Origin: Verrucomicrobiota bacterium
GTDB taxonomy: Bacteria > Verrucomicrobiota > Kiritimatiellia > CAIVKH01
DNA: 64,000 nt
NCBI GenBank assembly: GCA_024233345.1
Contig: JACKPT010000001.1
Location: 289,276 to 353,275, forward strand
Direction: 5' to 3'
This document shows positions 8,906 to 18,057 of the stretch, piece after piece; the first letter of the stretch is position 1, and the number at the start of each line of letters is the position of its first letter. A program made the translations under genes and the position numbers. The notes beneath the pieces are model-generated. The model was not told the origin of the DNA and made no database searches. It saw nothing but the letters and a program-made list of their open reading frames with translations.

Positions 8906-10162
8906 ATGGATAAACAGACCATTCGCGATGTAGAGTTGAAGGGCAAGCGCGTGTTGATGCGCGTGGACTTCAATGTGCCGATTCAGAACGGAGCGGTAGC
9001 GGATGACACCCGGATTACCAAGGCCCTGCCCACGATCAAGTATGTTCTCGATCACGGGGCCTCGGTCATTCTGATGAGTCATCTCGGCCGCCCCAAGGGC
9101 AAGGTGAACCCGGAGTACACCCTGCGGCCGGTCGCAGACCGGTTGTCGGAGTTGATGCACCGCCCGGTCAACTTTGTCGAAGACTGTGTCGGGCCCGAAG
9201 TCAAGAAGGTCGCCGACAACCTGCGCAAGGAACAACACATCCTGTTGCTGGAAAACCTCCGGTTTCATCCCGAGGAAGAGGGCAAGGTCAAGTTGGCGGA
9301 TGACGCCACCGATGATCAGAAAAGTGCGGCGAAGGCGGAGATGAAACAGCGGCAGGATGCTTTCGCGGCGGAGCTGGCCTCCCTCGGGGATGTGTATGTC
9401 AACGATGCCTTTGGCACCGCCCACCGCGCCCATGCCTCGACCGCCCTGGTCACCAAGTTCTTCAAGACCAATGCCGCAGGTTTTCTGATGGAGCGGGAAT
9501 TGCAGTACATGGGCAAGGCGCTGGCCAGTCCGGACCGCCCGTTCGTGGCGATTCTCGGCGGAGCCAAGGTCAGCGACAAGGTGAACGTGATTTCGAACCT
9601 GCTGACCAAGGTCGATGCCTTGCTGATCGGCGGGGCGATGGCCTATACCTTTTATCAGGCTCAGGGCTACCCCACCGGAAGTTCCCTGGTCGAGGCGGAC
9701 AAAATTGGCCTGGCCCGCGATTTGATCAACCAGGCCAAGCAGCTCAATGTCCGGTTGTTGTTGCCCATCGACCATGTCATTGCCGATGCCTTTTCGGCGG
9801 AGGCGAATCATGAAACCGTGGGGCAGAACGGCATCAAGGACGGCTGGATGGCCCTGGATATCGGTCCCCAGACCGCAGGGCTGTACGGCGATGTGATTCG
9901 CCGGGCCAAGACGGTGATTTGGAATGGCCCCATGGGCTGTTTTGAAATGGCCCCCTATGCCGAGGGCACCATGTCGGTAGCCAAGGCGATTGCCGAAACC
10001 GATTGCATCAGCATCATCGGCGGCGGCGATAGTGTCAGTGCCATCAACAAGAGCGGACTGGCCGATCAAATTTCCCATATCAGCACCGGCGGCGGCGCGA
10101 GTCTGGAATTCCTCGAAGGCAAGGTCCTTCCCGGGGTGGATGCGCTGAGCGACCGCAGTTGA
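8906..10162 (+). CDS. pgk: Phosphoglycerate kinase
   Basis: Transfers phosphate from 1,3-bisphosphoglycerate to ADP. The 418-aa product carries the substrate-binding RVDFNVP near residue 20, the SHLGRPKG loop, GGAKVSDKV, and the C-terminal nucleotide-binding GGGDSVSAIN. It is slightly longer than the common size of about 395 aa because of an extra charged segment around residues 125-150. The start follows CGGAGGAAGT, a strong ribosome site, 74 bp after gap. Confidence 0.98.
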   Translation: MDKQTIRDVELKGKRVLMRVDFNVPIQNGAVADDTRITKALPTIKYVLDHGASVILMSHLGRPKGKVNPEYTLRPVADRLSELMHRPVNFVEDCVGPEVKKVADNLRKEQHILLLENLRFHPEEEGKVKLADDATDDQKSAAKAEMKQRQDAFAAELASLGDVYVNDAFGTAHRAHASTALVTKFFKTNAAGFLMERELQYMGKALASPDRPFVAILGGAKVSDKVNVISNLLTKVDALLIGGAMAYTFYQAQGYPTGSSLVEADKIGLARDLINQAKQLNVRLLLPIDHVIADAFSAEANHETVGQNGIKDGWMALDIGPQTAGLYGDVIRRAKTVIWNGPMGCFEMAPYAEGTMSVAKAIAETDCISIIGGGDSVSAINKSGLADQISHISTGGGASLEFLEGKVLPGVDALSDRS

Positions 10163-10190
10163 TTGTTCCCAACCGAAAAGGAATCCATCC

Positions 10191-10961
10191 ATGACTGTCA
10201 GTAAAAGCCGTAAGCCGATTGTAGCCGGCAACTGGAAAATGAATAAGACGGTGGCCGATGCCACCGATCTCGTGAATGCCATCAAGCGGGATCTCGCAGG
10301 ATGCAAGGAAGTGGACGTGGTTTTGTGTCCGCCCTTCACCGCCCTCAAGGCGGTGAGTGACTTGATTACCGAAACCCATATCGACCTCGGCGCCCAGAAC
10401 ATGCACTGGGAAAAGAACGGGGCTTTCACCGGTGAGGTTTCCGCGGAAATGATCCGTGAACTCTACTGCCACTATGTCATCCTCGGGCACAGCGAGCGCC
10501 GGGCTTATTTCGGCGAGACGGATGAGATTGTCAACAAGAAGACCAAGGCCGCGCTGGAAGCGAACCTGACCCCGATTGTCTGCGTGGGGGAAACCCTCGA
10601 TGAGCGGGAAAGCGGCCGGATGACCGAAGTGGTGCAAACCCAGGTACGGGGGAGTCTGAAGGGGCTTTCCGCCCGCGACCTCGCCGAATCGGTGATTGCC
10701 TATGAACCGGTCTGGGCGATCGGCACCGGCAAAACCGCCAGCTCCGAACAGGCCCAGGAAGTGCATGCCTTGATCCGCAAGGTGATTGAGGACATGGCCG
10801 ACGAAGCGGTGGCCCAGAGTGTCCGCATTCAGTATGGCGGCAGCGTCAAGCCGGGTAATGCCGCCGAGTTGTTTGGCATGCCGGACATTGACGGCGGTTT
10901 GATCGGGGGCGCGGCTCTGGAAGCCCGATCCTTTATTGAAATTGTCCGCGCCGCGATCTAA
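10191..10961 (+). CDS. tpiA: Triosephosphate isomerase
   Basis: Interconverts dihydroxyacetone phosphate and glyceraldehyde-3-phosphate. The 256-aa TIM barrel shows NWKMNKT (catalytic Lys), LGHSERR (catalytic His), AYEPVWAIGTGKTAS (catalytic Glu and flexible loop 6) and the phosphate-binding YGGSVKPGN plus GGLIGGAAL. It lies 28 bp after pgk and 35 bp before secG, matching the widespread gap-pgk-tpi-secG order. Confidence 0.98.
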   Translation: MTVSKSRKPIVAGNWKMNKTVADATDLVNAIKRDLAGCKEVDVVLCPPFTALKAVSDLITETHIDLGAQNMHWEKNGAFTGEVSAEMIRELYCHYVILGHSERRAYFGETDEIVNKKTKAALEANLTPIVCVGETLDERESGRMTEVVQTQVRGSLKGLSARDLAESVIAYEPVWAIGTGKTASSEQAQEVHALIRKVIEDMADEAVAQSVRIQYGGSVKPGNAAELFGMPDIDGGLIGGAALEARSFIEIVRAAI

Positions 10962-10996
10962 TACAGTTCGGTTTAACGAAGAGAAACGGGGTTCCC

Positions 10997-11518
10997 ATGG
11001 AAGTAGTACGCGTGGTTTTATTGATCGTCGAAGTGTTGGTTTGCCTCCTGTTGGCCGCCATCATTCTGGTTCAGCAGTCGAAGAGCCAGGGGTTGGGCGT
11101 GGCCTTTGGCGGCGGAATGGGGGAATCCCTGTTCGGTTCCCGGGCCGGCAATGTTCTGACCAAGACCACCATCATTCTGGCTTCGGTTTTCGTCGCCAAT
11201 ACGATTGCCTTGGGGATCCTGTTCAGTCATCGGGAGTCCACCTCGATTCTCGATACCACCCCGGTACCGGCGATGCCTCAGCAGGCGGCCCGGCCCGCTC
11301 CCGCCCCCCAGGGGCAGGCGCTCCCGCCGGTCTCCCAGGCCCAGGGTACCATGGTCATGCAGGATCAGCCGGTGGCACAGGATCTGGCCCCGGTGGAACA
11401 AACCATGGCCACCCCGGTGACCTTTGATGACGCCATGACCATGAGCGCTCCCGAAGGGGATGTGGCCCCGGCTCCGGTTGCCAGTGATGAACTGCCGGAA
11501 CCTGCTCCCCAGCCGTAA
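10997..11518 (+). CDS. secG: Preprotein translocase subunit SecG with extended C-terminal tail
   Basis: Small accessory subunit of the SecYEG channel. Two transmembrane helices (about residues 3-25 and 53-75) flank the conserved ILVQQSKSQGLGVAFGGG loop. The first 75 or so residues are the whole SecG fold. The remaining 95 or so form a Pro/Ala/Gln/Met-rich, probably disordered tail that is unusually long for the family. The last 32 bp overlap the likely start of the downstream binding-protein gene. Confidence 0.93.
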   Translation: MEVVRVVLLIVEVLVCLLLAAIILVQQSKSQGLGVAFGGGMGESLFGSRAGNVLTKTTIILASVFVANTIALGILFSHRESTSILDTTPVPAMPQQAARPAPAPQGQALPPVSQAQGTMVMQDQPVAQDLAPVEQTMATPVTFDDAMTMSAPEGDVAPAPVASDELPEPAPQP

Positions 11519-13289
11519 CCGGCTTGGGGCGGCCGCCCTCCGTTTCTCTCTCGGTCTGATCTGGCTGGGTCTGTCCGCCTGCGGGTTCAAAGCCTCCGAT
11601 TCCGACCGGGCGAATACCCTCGTTCAACCCACCCTCCGTATCCGGACGTTTGATCCGGCCCGCGCCGCGGATGTTCCCAGCGTCCTTGGGGTGGCCCGCA
11701 TCTATGAAACCCTGTTGCAATACAATGACGAAGCCCGTCCCTATGTGCTTGAACCGCTGCTGGCCACCACGATGCCGGAGGTTTCCCCCGACGGATTGAC
11801 CTATACCTTTCAGGTACGCTCCGGGATTTACTTTCAAGACGACCCCTGCTTTGAAGCCACCGGCGGCTGCGGCCGGGAACTGACTGCCCAGGATTTCGTC
11901 TATGCCATCCAACGCGTGGCGGATGCCCGGACCGTCTCGACGGGCTGGTGGCTGTTCCGAAACCGGATTGTCGGTCTGGACGCCTTTCGAGAAGCCACCC
12001 TGAAGGAACCCGGCCGCGAGGTGAATCGGCCCATCGAAGGATTGCAGGCCCCGGATGAGCGGACCCTGGTGATCACCCTGACCCAGCCCTATCCCCAATT
12101 TTTGTATGTACTGGCCATGCATTATGCCGCCGCGATTCCCCGGGAAGCGGTGGATTACTATGGCGACCGCCTGGGTCAGCACCCGGTGGGCACCGGCCCC
12201 TTCCAATTGGTTTCATGGGACCGAAACTACCGCGTGGTCTACCGGAAAAATCCCGGATGGGAATTGCGGGGGCGGGCGGAATCGATACCCGCCGCCAACC
12301 AACAGGCTCTGGGCGGTCGTGGCCTGCCGGGGTTGGATGGAATTGTTGATTTGGTGATGGCGGATGCATCGACCCGGTGGCTGGCCTTTCTGCGGGGCGA
12401 GTTGGACCGATGTGGACTTTCCCAGGACCAGTGGGATGTCGTGGTGGATGAGCACGGCGCGCTGCGCCCTGCCTTTTATGAGCAGGGTATCCGCATGGCC
12501 TCGGGACCCGCACTCCAGATATCGTATATCGCCTTCAACATGGATGATCCGGTGGTGGGAACCAATACCGCACTGCGGCGCGCGATTACCCAGGCCTTCA
12601 ATACCGAAGAATGGCTGGAATTTCATAACCAGCGGGTGATGCGTCCCACCGGTCCAATCCCCATGGGTCTGGCGGGTTATCGGGAAGGGGCCTTGCCCTT
12701 CCCCTATGACCTGGCGGCGGCGCGGCAGCTGATGGTGGAGGCGGGTTATCCCGACGGCGTGGACCCGGCCACCGGTGAACGGCTGAGGCTGACCCTCGAA
12801 CTGGGCCGCGCCGATGATCAGGAACTTCGTCAGACCGCCGAGTTGATCCGTCACTTCGTTTCCCAGATCGGGATCCGGCTCGAGTTGAATTTCAACCATG
12901 CCCCCCAATTCTATGACAAGCTCGAACGCCGGGCGGCCCAAGTGTTCTACCTGAGCTGGATTGGTGATTACCCGGATGCCGAAAACTTCCTGCAGTTGTT
13001 CTATGGCCCCAGCGCCTCTCCCGGTCCGAACCGCTGTAATTATGTCAATCCAACCTTCGACCGGCTGTTCGAGCAGGCGCGGGTGATGCCGGACTCCCCG
13101 GAACGGACAGCCCGGTATGAGGCGCTTGCCCAGATCGTGATTGAGGATTGCCCCTGGGTGTTCGCTTCCCAGCCCCGGGATGTGTTTTTATATTGGGACC
13201 GGGTCCGGAACCTCCGGCATCATGCCTTTCCCTATGGACGGGACAAGTATGTGACCATGGCTTCCCCAACCCTGAAGGCGGGGCCATGA
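11487..13289 (+). CDS. Peptide/oligopeptide ABC transporter substrate-binding lipoprotein
   Basis: An SBP_bac_5 (OppA/DppA-like) protein of about 600 aa. ATG at 11487 gives a basic N-terminus, a hydrophobic core and the lipobox LSAC, so it should be an outer-face lipoprotein; an in-frame start at 11460 is the alternative. Family features include an early YETLLQYND-type segment, SPDGLTYTFQVRSG and HPVGTGPFQLVSWD. Two permease genes follow with stop/start overlap. No ATPase genes (OppD/F) are in this cluster, so the importer must borrow ATPases from elsewhere. Confidence 0.9.
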   Translation: MNCRNLLPSRNRLGAAALRFSLGLIWLGLSACGFKASDSDRANTLVQPTLRIRTFDPARAADVPSVLGVARIYETLLQYNDEARPYVLEPLLATTMPEVSPDGLTYTFQVRSGIYFQDDPCFEATGGCGRELTAQDFVYAIQRVADARTVSTGWWLFRNRIVGLDAFREATLKEPGREVNRPIEGLQAPDERTLVITLTQPYPQFLYVLAMHYAAAIPREAVDYYGDRLGQHPVGTGPFQLVSWDRNYRVVYRKNPGWELRGRAESIPAANQQALGGRGLPGLDGIVDLVMADASTRWLAFLRGELDRCGLSQDQWDVVVDEHGALRPAFYEQGIRMASGPALQISYIAFNMDDPVVGTNTALRRAITQAFNTEEWLEFHNQRVMRPTGPIPMGLAGYREGALPFPYDLAAARQLMVEAGYPDGVDPATGERLRLTLELGRADDQELRQTAELIRHFVSQIGIRLELNFNHAPQFYDKLERRAAQVFYLSWIGDYPDAENFLQLFYGPSASPGPNRCNYVNPTFDRLFEQARVMPDSPERTARYEALAQIVIEDCPWVFASQPRDVFLYWDRVRNLRHHAFPYGRDKYVTMASPTLKAGP

Positions 13290-14599
13290 GACGGTACCTT
13301 TTCCGTCGCATCAGCCAGATGGTGCCCACGATTTTCGGGGTCATCCTGATCACATTTGTTCTGTTCAATCTGGTCGGTGGCAGTCCCGCCCTGATGACTC
13401 TGGGTGAAAAGGCCGCGCCGAGGCAACTCGAGGAGTTCGATGAAGTTCGCGGATTCAATCGCCCGCTGCTCTGGGGATGGCGCGGCCCGACCCGGGCTTT
13501 GCCGCCCAGCGATTTTTCCCAAGGTGCGGGGGTCTGGGGAGAGATCGGTTCGGTCCGGGGGGAGGCGGCGCCCGGGGGCTTGCCCGCGCTGGTGATCGCC
13601 GGCCCCACCGAGATCGCCATTCCCATCTCTTTCCCGCTTCTACCCAATGCCTCCTACGAGTGGACGATCCGCTATCGACTTCCCGGGGCGCAGGCCGCTG
13701 GTTGGGCCGGGCATGAGCTGGCTGCCTCGGAGGCCTGGACCACCCAGTCGTTTGTGGTCCGGGTGGAGACCGAAGCCCAGCGGCGGCCGGTGCTGATCGT
13801 GGGCGATGGGGAATTGGAGCTTGCTGAAATCACCCTGCACCGTCGGGTCGACCATCCATGGCAGAGTCAATTTGCCGCCTACCTGGGCCGGTTGGTGCGG
13901 TTGGATTTCGGCCGTTCCTCCAGTGCGAATCGTCCGGTGATCGAGTTGCTGGCGTCGGGGATTGGTCCCACCCTCAGCCTGGCCCTGCCCATCCTGACCG
14001 GGGAAGTGGTGGTCAGCCTGTTGCTGGCCTTGATCTGTGCCCGCTATCGCAACCGTTGGCCGGATCGGTTCCTGCTGATCGCCAGTGTGGGGATGATGAG
14101 TGTGAACTATCTGGTCTGGATTGTTGCCGGGCAGTATCTGTTCGCCTACCGGTTGGGCTGGTTCCCGGTCTGGGGGTATGCCTCCTTGCCCTATCTGTTG
14201 CTACCGGTGGGGATCGGCATTCTGCATGGACTCGGCAGCAATGTCCGGTTCTACCGGGCGGTGATGCTGGATGAGTTGTATCGGGATTATGTGTGCTCCG
14301 CCCGCGCCAAGGGGTGCGGAGAGTCCCGGGTGCTGTTTCACCATGTGCTGCGCAATGCCTGGATTCCGGTGATTACCAACCTGATGTTGTCGATCCCTTT
14401 CCTGTATACCGGGAGCCTGCTGCTGGAGAGTTTTTTTGGCATTCCCGGGCTGGGATACCTGAGCGTGAACGCGATTCACAGCGCGGATGTTGATGTGGTG
14501 AGGGCGGTGGTCTTGATCGGTTCGTTTCTGTACCTGCTCAGCAATCTCACCGCTGACCTTCTCTATGCCTGGGTGGATCCGAGGGTGCGGCTGTCATGA
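13286..14599 (+). CDS. ABC transporter permease, OppB-like, with extracytoplasmic insert
   Basis: A 437-aa inner-membrane permease. The first membrane helix (MRRYLFRRISQMVPTIFGV onward) and the C-terminal five-helix core with the EAA-type loop (DYVCSARAKGCGESRVLFHH) are standard OppB features. Typical OppB proteins are about 310-340 aa. Here roughly residues 60-190 form an additional, beta-rich, probably periplasmic domain between helix 1 and the LDFGRS motif. The start overlaps the binding-protein stop (ATGA) and the stop overlaps the next permease. Confidence 0.9.
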   Translation: MRRYLFRRISQMVPTIFGVILITFVLFNLVGGSPALMTLGEKAAPRQLEEFDEVRGFNRPLLWGWRGPTRALPPSDFSQGAGVWGEIGSVRGEAAPGGLPALVIAGPTEIAIPISFPLLPNASYEWTIRYRLPGAQAAGWAGHELAASEAWTTQSFVVRVETEAQRRPVLIVGDGELELAEITLHRRVDHPWQSQFAAYLGRLVRLDFGRSSSANRPVIELLASGIGPTLSLALPILTGEVVVSLLLALICARYRNRWPDRFLLIASVGMMSVNYLVWIVAGQYLFAYRLGWFPVWGYASLPYLLLPVGIGILHGLGSNVRFYRAVMLDELYRDYVCSARAKGCGESRVLFHHVLRNAWIPVITNLMLSIPFLYTGSLLLESFFGIPGLGYLSVNAIHSADVDVVRAVVLIGSFLYLLSNLTADLLYAWVDPRVRLS

Positions 14600-15486
14600 C
14601 GGGGACAGAATCCATCCCGAAACGGCAGCACTTCCGGAGCGTCTTGTGGCAGGGCCGCTTGACCCGGGTTTGCCTGGTGATCGTCGCGGTGTATACCCTG
14701 ATGGCCTTGTACGGAGAGGGGGTTTATCAATGGTACACCTGGAGCGATCAGGTCGCACCATACCAGGTGCAAAATCTGCGCGAGCGGTTTCAACCTCCGG
14801 GGCCGGATCATTGGATGGGAACCGACTCCCTGGGCCGCGACGTGATGGGGCGGCTGATTCAGGGTACCCGTATTGCATTCCGCGTGGGCATTGTCACCTC
14901 CCTGATCGCCATCCCCATCGGGGTGCTCCTGGGATGCCTGGCTGGATATTTCGGAGGGAAAGTCGATGATGTCATTGTCTGGATCTATTCGACCTTTGCC
15001 TCCATTCCCGGACTGTTGTTTATTCTGTCCATTGCCATGGTGGTGGGGAAAGGTTTGCTGGGCATTTATCTGGGGATTGGGCTGACCACCTGGGTCGGGG
15101 TGTGCCGCTTGATCCGGGCGGAAGTCCTCAAGCACCGGGAACGCCCGTACGTGCTGGCGGCCCGGGGGCTCGGGTACAGCCATGCCCGCATCCTGTTTCG
15201 CCATATTCTCCCCAATGTGGCCCATATCGTGATCATTGCCTTTACCGTGCGCTTTCCCGCCTCCATCAGCACCGAGGTCTTCATGAGCTTTCTCGGCATT
15301 GGGGTCCAGGGAGAACCCTCATGGGGGCTGATGATCAATAGCGCCCGTCTCCGGCTCTGGGAGGGGGTGTGGTGGGAAATGACCTTCGTGACCCTCGCGG
15401 TCTTCCTGATCGTCCTCTCCTTCAACCTCCTTGGCGATGCCCTCCGCGATGCCCTCGATCCACGCCTGCGCACCGATGGAAATTAA
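14596..15486 (+). CDS. ABC transporter permease, OppC/YejE-like
   Basis: Second inner-membrane permease, 296 aa. It has an N-terminal helix, the periplasmic segment with HWMGTDSLGRDVMGRLIQG (the OppC_N signature) and the binding-protein-dependent transport core with EAA loop YVLAARGLGYSHARILFRH. It overlaps the upstream permease by 4 bp, so the three genes are surely co-translated. Substrate is presumably peptides; the sequence does not settle it. Confidence 0.93.
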   Translation: MTGTESIPKRQHFRSVLWQGRLTRVCLVIVAVYTLMALYGEGVYQWYTWSDQVAPYQVQNLRERFQPPGPDHWMGTDSLGRDVMGRLIQGTRIAFRVGIVTSLIAIPIGVLLGCLAGYFGGKVDDVIVWIYSTFASIPGLLFILSIAMVVGKGLLGIYLGIGLTTWVGVCRLIRAEVLKHRERPYVLAARGLGYSHARILFRHILPNVAHIVIIAFTVRFPASISTEVFMSFLGIGVQGEPSWGLMINSARLRLWEGVWWEMTFVTLAVFLIVLSFNLLGDALRDALDPRLRTDGN

Positions 15487-15703
15487 TCAGCGAAACCATG
15501 GCTTAACCACAAGCGGGATAAGCCCGATGCTGAATTCGTTGACGGTTGCCGGTCCTCGTTCAGATCTGGTCCGCAAGTGTAGTCTGTAAGACGGTGGTGA
15601 ATTCGGGGGGGCAGTTGAAATCGTGTCCGGTGGCAGCCACGCGCGGCTCCCTCTGCGGCGGTTCCTTCTCGCGCCGTATCGCGGTCTGCCGTATAGTTGC
15701 AAC

Positions 15704-16138
15704 ATGACTCCATCCGGAAGTTGGATATACTGGGCGCTGCTCTCGGCCGTTTTTGCCGCGTTGACCGCGATTTTTGCTAAGATCGGGCTCCGCGGCGTCG
15801 ATTCAGACCTGGCAACCTTGATTCGCACGTCGGTGATTCTTGTGGTTTTGGGTGGTTTTGTCTGGTTCTCTGGGAAATGGAGCGATCCGTTTCTCCTTTC
15901 TGGCAAGACCTGGACCTTTCTGGTTCTGTCCGCGTTGGCGACCGGCGCGTCATGGGTGTGCTACTTTCGGGCGCTGCAAATCGGAAAGGCTTCCCAGGTG
16001 GCTCCGGTGGATAAGTTGAGTTTATTGTTGGTTGCCCTGTTTGCGTTTGCCTTTCTGGGCGAGCGGCCTTCGGTTCGCGAGTGGCTGGGCATTCTCATGG
16101 TGGGGGGGGGCGTACTGGTGCTCGCTCTCAAGGCGTAG
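15704..16138 (+). CDS. Single-domain EamA (drug/metabolite) transporter
   Basis: A 144-aa membrane protein with about five hydrophobic helices, corresponding to one EamA repeat. Full DMT transporters have two repeats in about 300 aa, so this half-size form probably works as a dimer. Landmarks are the N-terminal SAVFAALTAIFAKIGL and the C-terminal VDKLSLLLVALFAFAFLGER, both typical. It is preceded by 217 bp without a gene; TATAGT at 15691-15696 resembles a -10 box but would leave almost no leader. Confidence 0.85.
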   Translation: MTPSGSWIYWALLSAVFAALTAIFAKIGLRGVDSDLATLIRTSVILVVLGGFVWFSGKWSDPFLLSGKTWTFLVLSALATGASWVCYFRALQIGKASQVAPVDKLSLLLVALFAFAFLGERPSVREWLGILMVGGGVLVLALKA

Positions 16139-16173
16139 CCCAGACTGCCTGAGAGCAGATCCGGGAAGGATGT

Positions 16174-16866
16174 ATGAAAATTTTACTGGTTGAAGATAAC
16201 CCAGCCCTGCGCTCATCGGTTAAAAAGGGACTGACCGAGAATGGCTATGATGTGCTGGCTGCCGGATCCCTCGAACAGGCCCGCGGGTATGACGCCGGGG
16301 AGACGCTGGATCTGGTGTTGTTGGATCTGGGACTTCCGGATGGTGATGGCCTGACCTACCTGAAGGATTTGCGCCACCGTCAACCGACCCTGCCAATTCT
16401 GCTCCTCACCGCGAGAGATTCGCTGAACGACAAAGTGGCCGGTTTGGATGCCGGTGCGGATGACTACCTGGTCAAGCCGTTTGACTTTCAGGAGTTGCTG
16501 GCCCGGGTCCGAAGCCAGCAGCGTCGGCTTTCCACCACGCCAGCGGGGCAGGTCCAGGTCTTGCGGGTGGGAGGGCTTACCATCGATCTGCTCCGCCGGC
16601 AAGTCGAGCGGGACGGCCGGGAGATCGAGTGCACGGCTCGGGAATATGATGTGCTGGTTTACCTGGCCCAAACCCCCGGCTCGGTGGTGTCCCGGGACCG
16701 GCTGGCGACCGATGTCTGGAAGGTGAAGTCCCGAATGACCAGCATGGATAATGTCATTGATGTCCTGATTTCGCGGCTGCGGGACAAGGTGGACGGACCG
16801 GGGCAATCCAAGTTGATCCATACCGTGAGGGGGTTGGGGTTTATGATGGGTGAGACTGCGCCATGA
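16174..16866 (+). CDS. OmpR/PhoB-family response regulator
   Basis: A 230-aa two-component regulator. The receiver domain (about residues 1-118) has the acidic pair in LVEDN, the phospho-acceptor Asp51 in LLDLGLPDG, the switch Thr in LLLTARD and Lys in VKPFDF. A winged-helix DNA-binding domain (about 128-228) follows. It overlaps the histidine kinase start by 4 bp (ATGA), so the two form a cognate pair. Targets are not evident; the neighbouring EamA transporter lies 35 bp upstream on the same strand. Confidence 0.95.
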   Translation: MKILLVEDNPALRSSVKKGLTENGYDVLAAGSLEQARGYDAGETLDLVLLDLGLPDGDGLTYLKDLRHRQPTLPILLLTARDSLNDKVAGLDAGADDYLVKPFDFQELLARVRSQQRRLSTTPAGQVQVLRVGGLTIDLLRRQVERDGREIECTAREYDVLVYLAQTPGSVVSRDRLATDVWKVKSRMTSMDNVIDVLISRLRDKVDGPGQSKLIHTVRGLGFMMGETAP

Positions 16867-17924
16867 AGTCCCCGCTGCAAGTCCGGTACTTTCGCGGCCT
16901 TATCCGGCTGATCTTTCTGATGTTCGGGCTGTATGCCTTGATCCTGCTTGGATTCAACCTGGTCGAATGGCGCGAGCACGCCGCGCCATTGGCCGAGGAG
17001 GCGGGAGAGTTTCTGATCCTGTTGGTGTTGATGCTGTTCTCGATTCCCCTGATCCTTATTGCCGCCTGGCGCATTGCCGGACAACTCCTCGAACCCTTGC
17101 AGTCGGTAGTGTCCACCGCCGAACGCATTCGCGAGGGCAATCTCGATGAGCGGATTCCATTGGGACCGGATCGTGATGAACTGACCCGGCTCTCGGTGAC
17201 CATCAACCATGCCTTTGACTCCTACTCCGGCGCGATGAACCGCCTGGAGCGATTCAGTGCGGATGCCTCGCACCAGCTCCGCACCCCCCTCGCGGCCATC
17301 CGTGCCACAGCGGATATCGGGCTCCAGCAGGAGCGGTCGCCCGAGGAATACCGGGATGCCATGGGCGCCATTCTTGAACAGTCCGGGCGGCTTCAACACA
17401 CCGTGGACCAACTGCTTTTGATGGCGCGCATGGATTCATCGCTGCGCCAGCGGATGCAGTCGGTGAATCTGGCTGACCACCTTGCCGAATGGATTGCGGA
17501 AATGGCTCCCCTGGCCGCTGACCGGGGGATCACCCTGACGGGGGAGGGGTTGGATTATCCGGGGTGGATCTTCGGTGACTCCACCCTGCTCCGGGAGGTC
17601 TTCCATAACCTGTTGAACAATGCCATGAACGCGATCCCTCGGGAGGGGACCATTCGCATGTCCCTCAAGCCCGCCGAACCGGGGTGGCTCAACTGGCTTA
17701 CCGAAGATTCCGGCCCCGGGATTTCCCCTGCGGATCGGGAGCGGATCCTCGACCGCTTCTACCGCGGCGCCACCGGTGCTGGTTCCGGCTCCGGACTCGG
17801 TCTGGCCATCGTCAAGGACATCCTCGCCCTCCACCAGGGGGACATCTTCGTAGACCCCAACTCACCACTCGGGGGGGCCTCGATCCGGATTCGCCTCCCG
17901 CTCGAAAAAACACGGGAGGCATAG
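16863..17924 (+). CDS. Sensor histidine kinase (HAMP-HisKA-HATPase)
   Basis: A 353-aa inner-membrane kinase. Two transmembrane helices (about residues 11-33 and 49-70) are separated by only about 15 residues, so there is almost no periplasmic sensor and the signal is likely sensed in or near the membrane. Then come a HAMP linker, HisKA with phospho-acceptor His137 in SADASHQLRTPLAA, and the ATPase domain with an N-box (HNLLNNAMNAI), a G1-box-like DSGPGIS and GSGLGLAIVKD. It is the partner of the adjacent OmpR-type regulator. Confidence 0.94.
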   Translation: MKSPLQVRYFRGLIRLIFLMFGLYALILLGFNLVEWREHAAPLAEEAGEFLILLVLMLFSIPLILIAAWRIAGQLLEPLQSVVSTAERIREGNLDERIPLGPDRDELTRLSVTINHAFDSYSGAMNRLERFSADASHQLRTPLAAIRATADIGLQQERSPEEYRDAMGAILEQSGRLQHTVDQLLLMARMDSSLRQRMQSVNLADHLAEWIAEMAPLAADRGITLTGEGLDYPGWIFGDSTLLREVFHNLLNNAMNAIPREGTIRMSLKPAEPGWLNWLTEDSGPGISPADRERILDRFYRGATGAGSGSGLGLAIVKDILALHQGDIFVDPNSPLGGASIRIRLPLEKTREA

Positions 17925-17957
17925 CCGAAACCATGCCTCCCATGCCCTCCTTGGCGC

Positions 17958-17973
17958 TTCCGGTAAACCGGAA
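17958..17973. terminator. Short palindrome between convergent genes
   Basis: TTCCGGT-AA-ACCGGAA is a perfect 7-bp inverted repeat between the convergent histidine kinase and E1-rhodanese genes. There is no T-run and the loop is only 2 nt, so a terminator role is a guess from position. Confidence 0.25.
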
Positions 17974-18057
17974 TCACACAATCCGCTTAAAATCTATAGG
18001 GATGGTGGTGATTAAGGGGCGGGGTGTCAAGCACAAAAGAGTACTGATATCATGCGG

